Shown piece after piece: positions 32,672 to 39,906 of a stretch of DNA of 39,952 nucleotides (its first letter is position 1; the number at the start of each line of letters is the position of its first letter). A model generated the notes under the pieces. It had not been told where the DNA came from. It was given only the letters and a program-made list of their open reading frames with translations, and did not search any database. Made by a program: the position numbers and the translations under genes. This DNA comes from an uncultured bacterium (GTDB taxonomy: Bacteria > Verrucomicrobiota > Kiritimatiellia > RFP12 > UBA1067), in the NCBI GenBank assembly GCA_902779865.1, contig CACZDG010000048.1, positions 1 through 39,952 on the forward strand, given 5' to 3'.

Positions 32672-33137
32672 ATGACACTTGAAGAGTTGAGAAAACTTGT
32701 CGCAGATGGCGAGGGCGACCATGTGGAGTTCAAGGAAACGACGGGGTATCGGCCTTATCGTCCACGCCTGTGAAAAGGCGCATCTCGCCCCGCCCCGCAT
32801 CTACGAAGATCGAGGCTTTGTCTATACTGTGTTTACTCGCCCGACCAAACAGGAATGGAACGCCAAGGTACAAGGCGACAATCAGGCCGCAACAGATAGC
32901 GAGGGAACTGGACTAAAGACTAGCCTAAAGACTGGCCTAAAGGAGAGTTCGGACACAGTTACTCAAACCTTGCGACAAATGATAAAGGACAATCCGACGA
33001 TGACAATTTCGATGATGTCGGAAGCTACAAATCTGTCGCGCAATGGTGTGAAATATCATTTGCGGTTCTTGAGGGATAAATTTGGACTGACACGTGTTGG
33101 TGGACGCAAGAGCGGGCATTGGGAGTTCCGAAAGTAA
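32672..33137 (+). pseudogene. AlbA_2 ATP-binding protein with large internal deletion (fragment 3)
   Basis: The N-terminal frame MTLEELRKLVADGEGDHVEFKE is an AlbA_2 start and is closed at 32773. From ~32740, one frame over, comes the C-terminal part of the same family: GLIVHACEKAHLAPPRIYED, GFVYTVFTRPTKQEW. It is followed by a repeat linker (GLKTSLKTGLKES, 12-bp DNA units at 32910-32945) and a winged helix (TISMMSEATNLSRNGVKYHL ... GHWEF). The central part of the protein is deleted and the junction is out of frame. Confidence 0.75.
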
Positions 33138-33142
33138 CGGCG

Positions 33143-33456
33143 ATGCTGGTTGCCAAGATATTCATGGGAAAAGAACTTGATGATTCAGTTGTAAAGTCTT
33201 ACTTTACAACTGCCGCAGACGGCAAAAGGTACAATGTCATCTACTATGCGCTGGAAATGATTCTTGCCGTCGGGTTTCGCGTTCGCGGTGTTCGCGGAAC
33301 GCAGTTCCGGCAATGGGCCAATGCGCATTTGAGCGAGTATCTTGTAAAGGGATTTACGATTGACGGCGCAAGGAGGAGGCTCGGCTTGCAGACGAGGCGG
33401 ACATGGAGGAGCTGCTGCGGATTGAGGACGAGGCAAAGCGACGCGGCAAGGATTGA
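33143..33456 (+). pseudogene. RhuM-family fragment (copy 4) fused to another gene tail
   Basis: From 33143 the frame encodes MGKELDDSVVKSYFTTAADG, then KRYNVIYYALEMILAVGFRV, RGTQFRQWANAHLSEYLVKGF, which is the central RhuM region. The HTH and the C-terminus are missing. At ~33370 another frame starts (EEARLADEADMEELLRIEDE ... RRGKD, stop at 33454) from an unidentified gene end. The variable segment again carries a palindrome, arms GTTGTAAAGT (33188-33197) and ACTTTACAAC (33201-33210). Confidence 0.7.
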
Positions 33457-33464
33457 TGGCGAAA

Positions 33465-33634
33465 ATGAACGCTGAAGAACTTGAAACGAAGAAGACAAGA
33501 TCAAGTGGTTGCGGCAGTTCCTCGGAATGTCTTCGGAATTGGTATTGAATGTTGCAGGCCCGCGCGAGTCGAAGGCTCCTGGCATACAGGCAAGGGCGAA
33601 GGCGTTCTTGGAAGAGCTGTTGTGGAAGGCATGA
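33465..33634 (+). pseudogene. AlbA_2-like start fused to a molybdenum-carrier-like 3' end
   Basis: MNAEELE at 33465 repeats the start of fragment 2 (32475). After ~10 codons, one frame over from 33494, the sequence reads DKIKWLRQFLGMSSELVLNV, then AGPRESKAPGIQARAKAFLE and a TGA at 33632. The LNVAGPRESK...PGI pattern resembles the C-terminus of the putative molybdenum carrier family (MoCo_carrier). Both parents are reduced to short pieces. The family call of the second part is tentative. Confidence 0.5.
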
Positions 33635-33985
33635 CCAAGGGGTGTTCTCTGCGCTGTACTTCACAAATTGTGAAGTAGCGCGTAATCAGCCCGAGGGGTG
33701 TGATTGTTCCGCACCGTAATCGCACGAGGGTTTCGGGGGTGTCAGGTACAAAAAAGAGCGTAAGTCATAGCTGATGGATGTGGATTCCGAGTCGTTCGGG
33801 TTGGCGCTATGGGATGGGTGGTTGATGAATATGGGGGCACTTCTGGCTGATGACTGTCCGAGCTTGGACAAAGAAGCTACAGGATCATAGACCTAACGAG
33901 TACGCCTGATGGACTTTAAGAGTTCACCAGATGCTGTTCACTGGGGTGTCATACTCGGCTGCCAAAAAACTGTTAAAATCCAGGC
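33635..33985. other. Gene-free stretch at the right edge of the island
   Basis: No coding frame with a recognisable protein on either strand and no RNA gene seen. The one notable structure is a perfect 19-base palindrome at 33658-33676 (arms ACTTCACAA / TTGTGAAGT), immediately after the molybdenum-carrier fragment. It resembles in style the palindromes of the RhuM copies. Confidence 0.5.
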
Positions 33986-34014
33986 TTGCAAATAACGGCG
34001 AAATTAGGTATAAT
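33986..34014 (+). promoter_or_regulatory. Promoter of rpmE-prfA
   Basis: TTGCAA and TATAAT separated by 17 bases, one of the few promoters here with a recognisable -35. It has AGG rather than TGN before the -10. The ATG of rpmE is 33 bases downstream, after TTGGAGAG. Confidence 0.7.
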
Positions 34015-34046
34015 AATTGCTCAATTTTTTTTGGAGAGTTCAGATT

Positions 34047-34253
34047 ATGAAAGAAGGAATCCATCCCAAGTACGGCGACGCCACGATTACGTGCGCGTGC
34101 GGCAACGTCATACACACCCGTTCCACGAAGCCGGAGATGCAGGTGAACACCTGTTCCGCATGCCATCCGTATTTCACGGGGCAGAAGACGATGGTCGATA
34201 CTGAAGGCCGCGTGGACATGTTCAAGAAGCGCTACGCCAAGTTCGCCAAGTAA
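34047..34253 (+). CDS. rpmE: 50S ribosomal protein L31, zinc-binding type
   Basis: A 68-residue ribosomal protein that bridges the subunits. It begins MKEGIHPKYG, typical of L31, and keeps Cys16, Cys18, Cys36 and Cys39 (CAC ... CSAC), so it is the zinc-containing form. HPYFTGQ and the basic end (DMFKKRYAKFAK) also fit. The upstream ATG at 34017 lies next to the -10 box and is not used. prfA follows after 31 bases, a common pairing in bacteria. Confidence 0.97.
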   Translation: MKEGIHPKYGDATITCACGNVIHTRSTKPEMQVNTCSACHPYFTGQKTMVDTEGRVDMFKKRYAKFAK

Positions 34254-34284
34254 CCGAAATTGAAAAACAGTTTCGGCCGTCTGC

Positions 34285-35367
34285 ATGATAGAGAAATCAA
34301 AGATAGCCGATGTCCTGGGGCGCCTCCGCGAAGTGGAGGCTGCCATGGGTGATCCTACGGTCATTTCAGACGCGAAGCGATACCGCGCCGTCGTGAGCGA
34401 ACATGCGGCTTTGCGTAAGCTGGAAGCCGCCGCTACGCGCTATTTCAAAATCCTTGACGACATTGAGGGCAACGAATCTCTTCTGGAGGATCCCGACTTC
34501 GCCGAGGAGGCGAAGGGCGAGATTGAACGTCTGAAGGCGGAGGTGCCGGAAGCGGAACGTGCCGTGCTTGCAGGGCTTCTGCCGCCTGATCCGCTTGAAG
34601 GACGCAACGCGGTGTTCGAAGTGCGCGCGGGGACGGGCGGCGACGAGGCCGCGCTTTTCGCCGGGGATCTCTTCCGCATGTATTCTCGCTATTGCGAGGC
34701 GCGCGGATGGCGTGTAAACGTGATGAGCGCGAACGAGACTTCGCTCGACGGCTACAAGGAGATTCTCTTCACTGTCGAGGGCGATGGCGCATACGGTGCG
34801 TTCCGCTTCGAGAGCGGTGGACACCGCGTGCAGCGTGTGCCGGAGACCGAGGCGCAGGGGCGTATCCACACGAGCGCAGCGACGGTGATCGTGTTCCCGG
34901 AGGCGGACGAGGCGGACGACGACATCGACATCCCCGAGAAGGACTTGCGCATCGACATCTTCTGCGCGGGCGGACACGGCGGACAGGGCGTGAACACAAC
35001 GTACTCCGCAATCCGCATGACGCACCTGCCCACTGGACTCGTGGCCCAGTGTCAGGACGAGCGCAGCCAGCAGCGCAACAAGGAGAAGTGCCTTGCCACG
35101 CTCAAGGCCCGCATACTCGACCACCGCCGCCGCGAGGAGGAGGCGAAGGTCGGCGCGAACCGTCTTTCCCTGCGTGGTTCCGGCGACCGTTCCGAGCGCA
35201 TCCGCACATACAACTTTCCGCAGAACCGCCTCACCGACCACCGCGTCGATCTTACGCTTTATTCCCTCGACCGCGTGATGGAGGGGGCTCTTGACCCGGT
35301 GCTGGATGCCCTGCATGCCCGCGACACGGATCAGCGCATTTCAGCCGCACTCAGCGAAAAGGTGTAA
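34285..35367 (+). CDS. prfA: Peptide chain release factor 1
   Basis: A class I release factor of 360 residues reading UAA and UAG. The peptidyl-tRNA hydrolysis motif GGHGGQGVNTTYSAIR is near residue 230. The codon-reading PxT motif is in RVPETEAQGRIHTS, which marks RF1 rather than RF2. RSQQRNKEKCLATL and the late TYNFPQNRLTDHRV are also standard. There is no programmed frameshift, consistent with RF1. It starts 31 bases after rpmE and is followed after 4 bases by the DUF212 gene. Confidence 0.97.
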   Translation: MIEKSKIADVLGRLREVEAAMGDPTVISDAKRYRAVVSEHAALRKLEAAATRYFKILDDIEGNESLLEDPDFAEEAKGEIERLKAEVPEAERAVLAGLLPPDPLEGRNAVFEVRAGTGGDEAALFAGDLFRMYSRYCEARGWRVNVMSANETSLDGYKEILFTVEGDGAYGAFRFESGGHRVQRVPETEAQGRIHTSAATVIVFPEADEADDDIDIPEKDLRIDIFCAGGHGGQGVNTTYSAIRMTHLPTGLVAQCQDERSQQRNKEKCLATLKARILDHRRREEEAKVGANRLSLRGSGDRSERIRTYNFPQNRLTDHRVDLTLYSLDRVMEGALDPVLDALHARDTDQRISAALSEKV

Positions 35368-35371
35368 TGGA

Positions 35372-35848
35372 ATGTCTTTTGCTAGCGTCATAACGGACTG
35401 GAACGTCGGCCACTTCTTCACGCATCCGTGGTTCTGGGCGAGCTTCTGCGCGTGGATGGCGGCGCAGATGATCAAGCTTCTGCGTTCCCTTGTGAAAACG
35501 CACACCGTCGATTTCGAGTACCTCGTGGCGACAGGTGGGATGCCGAGCGCGCACTCTTCCATGGTGACGGGCCTTGCAACTTCCATCGGGCTTACGGAGG
35601 GTTTTGGCACGCCAGTTGCGATGCTTGCGCTGGGGTTCGCCGTTGTGACCATGTTCGACGCCGCGACCGTGCGCCGTGCGGCCGGTGAGCAGGCGAAGGT
35701 GCTGAACCTCATGTTAAAGGAACTCAGGGAACTGAAGTTCAAGCCGAAGCATCTGAAGGAACTCCTCGGGCACACGCGCAAAGAGGTGTTCTGGGGAATG
35801 GCGCTTGGCGCCTGCGTCGCAGTGCTCGTCTGCTACTGCTGGCGTTAA
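35372..35848 (+). CDS. DUF212 (divergent PAP2) family membrane protein
   Basis: A 158-residue protein with about four hydrophobic segments. The family signature VATGGMPSAHSSMVTGLATS is present, with the SxxS/AHS residues resembling part of an acid phosphatase site. FDAATVRRAAGEQAKVLN is the second conserved block, and LKELLGHTRKEVFWGMALG precedes the last membrane segment. This family is related to PAP2 phosphatases but its activity is not established. The start at 35372 follows prfA closely, so it is the third gene of the rpmE operon. Confidence 0.88.
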   Translation: MSFASVITDWNVGHFFTHPWFWASFCAWMAAQMIKLLRSLVKTHTVDFEYLVATGGMPSAHSSMVTGLATSIGLTEGFGTPVAMLALGFAVVTMFDAATVRRAAGEQAKVLNLMLKELRELKFKPKHLKELLGHTRKEVFWGMALGACVAVLVCYCWR

Positions 35849-35853
35849 CGCTT

Positions 35854-36465
35854 TTACTTCGCTTCGTATGGGCGCACGCGGAGGTGCGCACCGAGGCTTT
35901 CCGCGAGGGCGCGGCAGCGCGCCTGTTTCTCAAGGCTCGTGACGGGTTCGCCTACGACGGTCATAACCACTTCCGGCACGGCGGTGGCGGCCTCTTTCGT
36001 GAACGCGAGAAGGGCGGGGTACGCCGCTTCGCCGAATTTAGGGCGACACATGTCGAGGTATTCAGCGGCATCGTCCGTGTTGAGGCTGATCGACAGGCAA
36101 TCCACTTTCCCCGTGAAAAGCTGCGCGGTCGGTTTGCCGTTGACGAGGTCAGAAAGGCCGTTCGTGTTGACGCGCACGCGGAGCGTGGGGTCGCGGCGTT
36201 TCAGGTATTCTGCTGCCGAAAGCAACACGTCAAGTCGTTCCGTGGGCTCTCCGTATCCGCAGAACACGACTTCGCGGTAACGGTTGTAGTCCCACTTGTC
36301 GAGGCTCGCCTCCACCTCCTCCAGGGTCGGCTCGCGTTCAAGCCAGAGCGGATCGGAACCGAAAACGCTTGCGCCGTTGTTGCGCAGGCAGAACCGGCAC
36401 GCGCATGGACACCTGTTCGTAAGGTTCACATATACGGATTGCTTTACCTGGTACGTGATTGTCAT
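35854..36465 (-). CDS. TatD-associated type radical SAM protein
   Basis: A 203-residue radical SAM enzyme with the [4Fe-4S] motif C-x3-C-x2-C at Cys19, Cys23 and Cys26 (RCPCACRFC). VVFCGYGEPTE is the GGE-type SAM motif. LRVRVNTNGLSDLVNGK and CLSISLNTDDAAEY complete the half-barrel seen in the small radical SAM proteins often linked to tatD. The substrate is unknown. It is the second gene of an operon with pdxK (4-base overlap) and is convergent with DUF212, with only 5 bases between the stops. Confidence 0.85.
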   Translation of the reverse strand: MTITYQVKQSVYVNLTNRCPCACRFCLRNNGASVFGSDPLWLEREPTLEEVEASLDKWDYNRYREVVFCGYGEPTERLDVLLSAAEYLKRRDPTLRVRVNTNGLSDLVNGKPTAQLFTGKVDCLSISLNTDDAAEYLDMCRPKFGEAAYPALLAFTKEAATAVPEVVMTVVGEPVTSLEKQARCRALAESLGAHLRVRPYEAK

Positions 36466-37316
36466 TTCGCAAGTTCTCCCAGCACTTCTTCGATTGCAAG
36501 GCCGTCCTTTGGCGGCATCCCCATCTCCACCGTGCGCCGCACGGCGTTCGCCGTGAACGCGCTCGCCTTGCGGACGGACTCCGCGAAGTCCATGCCGTTG
36601 ACGGCGTCACCCAGAATCACCGCCGCGAACACGTCGCCGGTCCCGCTGCGGTCGCCGCCGATCTTCGGCTCGGCGTGGAGCGAGAAGGGGCGTCCGCGTT
36701 CGTAGATGAAATTGACGAGCGAGTCACCACGCGGTATGCCGGAGATTACGACTTTGCTTCCGTTGCGCTCCGAGAGGCGTTCGCAGAGTGCGGAGAGCTC
36801 GGCGTCGGTGAATTCGGTGCGGTATGGTTCGTTGGCGAGGAAACACGCCTCGGTGAGGTTGGGCGTGAGAATATCCGCCATGTCGAGGAACGAGCGCATC
36901 GACTCCGCCCGTTCTCGGTCGTAAGTGGGGTAGAGGCGTCCGTAGTCGCCCATGACGGGATCGACGCACACGATCGTACCGGGCGTCTTGAACGCCTCGA
37001 TGAAACGGTGTACGAACGACACTTGCTCGTGCGAGCCGAGGAAGCCCGTTTGTATGGCGGCGAAACGAAGACCAAGCTTGAGCCATTCGGCGATGTAGTC
37101 GTCAAGGTGCGGGGTGTTGTCGGTCCATGCGAACGAGTCAAAGCCGGTGTGGTTGGTGAAGAAGGCTGTCGGCACGGGACAGCACTGCACCTTCATCGCG
37201 GAGAGAATGGGTATCGTGACCGCGAGCGAACAGCGTCCGAAGCTCGTGAAGTCGTTTATGACAGCCGCCTTTTTCTGGCGGTTGTGGTCTGCCTGCATAT
37301 CTGAAACCTTGTTCAT
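36462..37316 (-). CDS. pdxY: Pyridoxal/pyridoxamine kinase
   Basis: A ribokinase-fold enzyme of 284 residues that phosphorylates B6 vitamers to replenish PLP. The N-terminal AVINDFTSFGRCSLAVTIPI is typical of the PdxY/PdxK group, followed by QTGFLGS, VCVDPVMGD and LTPNLTEACFL. The ATP and catalytic region is GGDRSGTGDVFAAVILG, with the base Asp in GTGD. The start at 37316 is chosen because an extended -10 box ends 9 bases upstream; longer in-frame starts lie beyond the promoter. It is co-transcribed with the radical SAM gene. The exact choice between pdxY and pdxK is uncertain. Confidence 0.88.
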   Translation of the reverse strand: MNKVSDMQADHNRQKKAAVINDFTSFGRCSLAVTIPILSAMKVQCCPVPTAFFTNHTGFDSFAWTDNTPHLDDYIAEWLKLGLRFAAIQTGFLGSHEQVSFVHRFIEAFKTPGTIVCVDPVMGDYGRLYPTYDRERAESMRSFLDMADILTPNLTEACFLANEPYRTEFTDAELSALCERLSERNGSKVVISGIPRGDSLVNFIYERGRPFSLHAEPKIGGDRSGTGDVFAAVILGDAVNGMDFAESVRKASAFTANAVRRTVEMGMPPKDGLAIEEVLGELAK

Positions 37317-37325
37317 GGGGCGCAT

Positions 37326-37334
37326 ATTGTAGCA
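37326..37334 (-). promoter_or_regulatory. Extended -10 promoter of the pyridoxal kinase gene
   Basis: On the minus strand TGC-TACAAT followed by ATGCGCCCC and the ATG at 37316, giving a 5' leader of only about 3 bases. Confidence 0.6.
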
Positions 37335-37456
37335 CATCTTCGGCTGGTACGGACGAACTTTCCGTTTGAATTTCGGGAAGCAATGAAAAGTTTGCGCCAT
37401 TACACCCACATCGTAAAGGCACCGCTTGTCTGCCGCTTAGCTCTCGCCGCCGACCC

Positions 37457-37485
37457 TTGACATGAAACGAGAAATAGTGTAGAAT
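37457..37485 (+). promoter_or_regulatory. Promoter of the Gfo/Idh gene
   Basis: TTGACA and TAGAAT with 17-base spacing, the most canonical sigma-70 promoter in the window. The transcript should have a leader of ~54 bases. AAGGTAAG is the likely ribosome site. Confidence 0.75.
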
Positions 37486-37545
37486 ATTGACTGTTTGTGG
37501 GCTATGTGCCCTTGGAAGAAGCGAGGCAAAATAAGGTAAGTGACA

Positions 37546-38913
37546 ATGAAAGAGAATGGCAAGCAGACCTGTCATGTGGTGAGTAGAAGGAGTTTCGTCC
37601 ATGGCGTGTTGGCGGCGGGGATCGCGCCGGTGGTCGTGCCGGCGAGCGTGCGTGGCGCGAACGCGCCGTCGAACAAGATCACGTTGGGCGTAATCGGACT
37701 CGGCGCGCGGGCGCGCACCGTGGTGCCGTCGCTCGTGGGCCTGCCGAACGTGCGCCTCGTTGCGATGGCGGACTGCGACCTGCGGCGCGTGCGGGGCGGC
37801 TGGGCGGCCAAGTACGTCTCCAGCACCTACGGCAAGAACCATGGCGTGCGCACGACGGGCGACTTCCGCGAGGTCTGCACGGCGGCGGATGTGGACGCCG
37901 TGGCCGTGATCGCCAACCTCCACTGGCATCCGTACGTCACGGCGTTCGCCCTCCGCAGCGGAAAGCACGTGTTCATGGAGAAGCCGTTCGCCCCGTCCGC
38001 CGAGGAGGGACGTCTCATCGTGGACGCCGTCAAGGCCGCGCAGAAGCGCGGACAGGTGTTCCAGGTCGATTTCCAGCGCCGCGGGATGTTGAACTTCATG
38101 TGGGCCGGCGAACTCGCCCTGAACGGCGAGCTTGGCGAGATCAAGGAAGTCATCTGCGCGACGGTCGGCAACAAGCACTGGGACCACATGCCGGCGCAGC
38201 CCGTGCCGGAGACGATGGACTGGAACCGCTGGTGCGGTCCCTGCGAGGTGACGCCGTTCAACGAGAAGAAGCTCAGTATCTGGCCTACGGAACTAATGAG
38301 CCAATACTCGCCGAACGGCATGGCGCAGTGCTGGGGTTGCCATTACCTCGACCTCTCGCAGTTCTGTCTCCGCCGCGAGGATTCTCTCCCCGTGGAGGTG
38401 AACGCCTTCGGCACGTTCCCGTATCCCGGCTCGAGCATGACGGACACAGTTGTGGCCTGGAACGCGGAGCTTGTTTACGAGAAGGGCCCGCGCGTGGTCT
38501 TCGTCGATAACGACACGAACAAGTACGGCCTTGTGCACGGCATCAAGTTCGTCGGCACGAAGGGCTGGGCGCAGGCCGAGGAACGCGGCTTCAAGACGTC
38601 CATCCCCGACATCGCCAAGACGAGCCTGAAGCCCGGCAAGATGTCGGTCAAGCTCCCGCACTACAAGGGCGGCATGGCGGCCGACTTCGTGGACGCCATC
38701 ACGTCCGGGCGCACGGAATGCGTGATGACCCAGGCGGAGAAGGCCTGGCACTCCGATCTCCTTCCGCAGATGGCCCTCCACTCCATCAAGCGCGGGAAGC
38801 GGCTGAAGTTCGATGCCGCCGCGTTCCGCTACACGAACGACGACGAGGCGAACAAGCTCCTCAAGGCGCGTCCCTACCTCAACGGCTGGAGTCTCGACGA
38901 TGTTCGCGGTTAG
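37546..38913 (+). CDS. Tat-exported Gfo/Idh/MocA family oxidoreductase
   Basis: A 455-residue NAD(P)-dependent sugar oxidoreductase. The N-terminus carries a twin-arginine signal (VSRRSF at residues 12-17, then a hydrophobic stretch), so it should be exported folded, with its cofactor. The Rossmann segment LGVIGLGARART and the family motif HVFMEKPFAPS are present, and WNRWCGP and GCHYLDLSQF match the secreted subgroup common in Planctomycetes and relatives. The substrate is unknown. A GTG at 37540 is an alternative start. The next gene overlaps by 14 bases, so the two are coupled. Confidence 0.9.
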   Translation: MKENGKQTCHVVSRRSFVHGVLAAGIAPVVVPASVRGANAPSNKITLGVIGLGARARTVVPSLVGLPNVRLVAMADCDLRRVRGGWAAKYVSSTYGKNHGVRTTGDFREVCTAADVDAVAVIANLHWHPYVTAFALRSGKHVFMEKPFAPSAEEGRLIVDAVKAAQKRGQVFQVDFQRRGMLNFMWAGELALNGELGEIKEVICATVGNKHWDHMPAQPVPETMDWNRWCGPCEVTPFNEKKLSIWPTELMSQYSPNGMAQCWGCHYLDLSQFCLRREDSLPVEVNAFGTFPYPGSSMTDTVVAWNAELVYEKGPRVVFVDNDTNKYGLVHGIKFVGTKGWAQAEERGFKTSIPDIAKTSLKPGKMSVKLPHYKGGMAADFVDAITSGRTECVMTQAEKAWHSDLLPQMALHSIKRGKRLKFDAAAFRYTNDDEANKLLKARPYLNGWSLDDVRG

Positions 38914-39694
38914 TCTTGCGGTGGCGGCGGCGCTCACCGCCGTCCCGGTTTCCGACGGTTGGCGCGTGCAGCGCGCGGACGGCACCGCTCTTTTGGAGCA
39001 GCACGCCGCCGCCGATCACCGGGCGTACATCCATCCGCTCATGGCGCCAGACGGCAAGGGCGTCTATACGGAGAACGAGCCGAAGCACCATCCGTGGCAG
39101 CACGGCCTCTACATCGGTCTCCACGCCGTCAACGGCATCAACTTCTGGGAGAAGGAACAGAACAAGTTCCACCCGGAGCCGGTGGCGAAACCGGTCGTGG
39201 AGGGCAACACCGCGCGCTGGAAGGTGAAGACACGCTGGACGGACCAAGACGGCTCGCCTGTCCTGACGGAGACGCAGGACTGGACCTTGACCGACTACGG
39301 CACGAACTACGTGCTGGACCTCACGTGGACGCTTTCTGCGGATTTCGGCGACGTCACCTTCGGCAAATGGACGTATGGCGGGCTGTTCCTGCGGATGCCG
39401 TACAAAAAGGCCAACGCCAAGCGGCAGTTCGCCGTGAACTCGCGTGGGCAGCGGAACGACGCGGCCGAGCAGAAGGAAGCGGAGTGGGTGGAGGTGTCCA
39501 TGCCCATTGAGGGCCGGACCTCTAAAGGCGTGGTACGCATCGAGGATTTGCCGGGGAACCCGGGCTATCCGAATCCTTGGCGCGTGGACGGACAGCTCGG
39601 CATCGCGCCCAGCCATTGCATACGCGGCCCGTGGCGTCTCTCCAAAGGTGAAAAGCGCGTCAACCGCTATCGCGTGACTGTAAAAGACAAATGA
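38900..39694 (+). CDS. DUF6807 (PmoA-like) secreted protein
   Basis: A 264-residue protein with a short signal peptide (MFAVSLAVAAALTA). It carries the family features HPLMAPDGKGVYTENEP, HHPWQHGLYIGLHAVNGINFW and GIAPSHCIRGPWRLSKGE. This family is usually found beside Gfo/Idh oxidoreductases in glycan-degrading bacteria, as here, but its biochemical role is not settled. The start at 38900 lies inside the end of the oxidoreductase gene. The longer frame upstream is only the shadow of that gene. Confidence 0.82.
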   Translation: MFAVSLAVAAALTAVPVSDGWRVQRADGTALLEQHAAADHRAYIHPLMAPDGKGVYTENEPKHHPWQHGLYIGLHAVNGINFWEKEQNKFHPEPVAKPVVEGNTARWKVKTRWTDQDGSPVLTETQDWTLTDYGTNYVLDLTWTLSADFGDVTFGKWTYGGLFLRMPYKKANAKRQFAVNSRGQRNDAAEQKEAEWVEVSMPIEGRTSKGVVRIEDLPGNPGYPNPWRVDGQLGIAPSHCIRGPWRLSKGEKRVNRYRVTVKDK

Positions 39695-39837
39695 CGAATA
39701 ATGACCTCATCAACATGACGATCGTGAATGGTTATAGATCGTACCAAAATATAAAATTTCCCCTCTTGCATGTGTATGGCACGGCGATTTCAGATAGGTG
39801 AGAACTGAGTAATCGCCATTGTGGATTCCGCCCCAGC

Positions 39838-39868
39838 TTGACAAATCGGCGTTTTTTTTTGAGATACT
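39838..39868 (+). promoter_or_regulatory. Promoter of the gene at the right edge
   Basis: TTGACA at 39838 and TGA-GATACT at 39860-39868, spacing 19 with a T-rich spacer. The leader then holds TCTCGC (39871) and its complement GCGAGA (39899), which flank the AAGGAG ribosome site. The 39695-39837 stretch before it has a weak GGCGATT / AATCGCC dyad and no gene. Confidence 0.6.
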
Positions 39869-39906
39869 ATTCTCGCCTCGCCATAAGGCGGGCAAGGAGC
39901 GAGAAG

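Noticed and set aside
21770-33634. Prophage
   Set aside because: No structural, packaging, integrase or lysis genes are visible; the content is defence-type genes and fragments.
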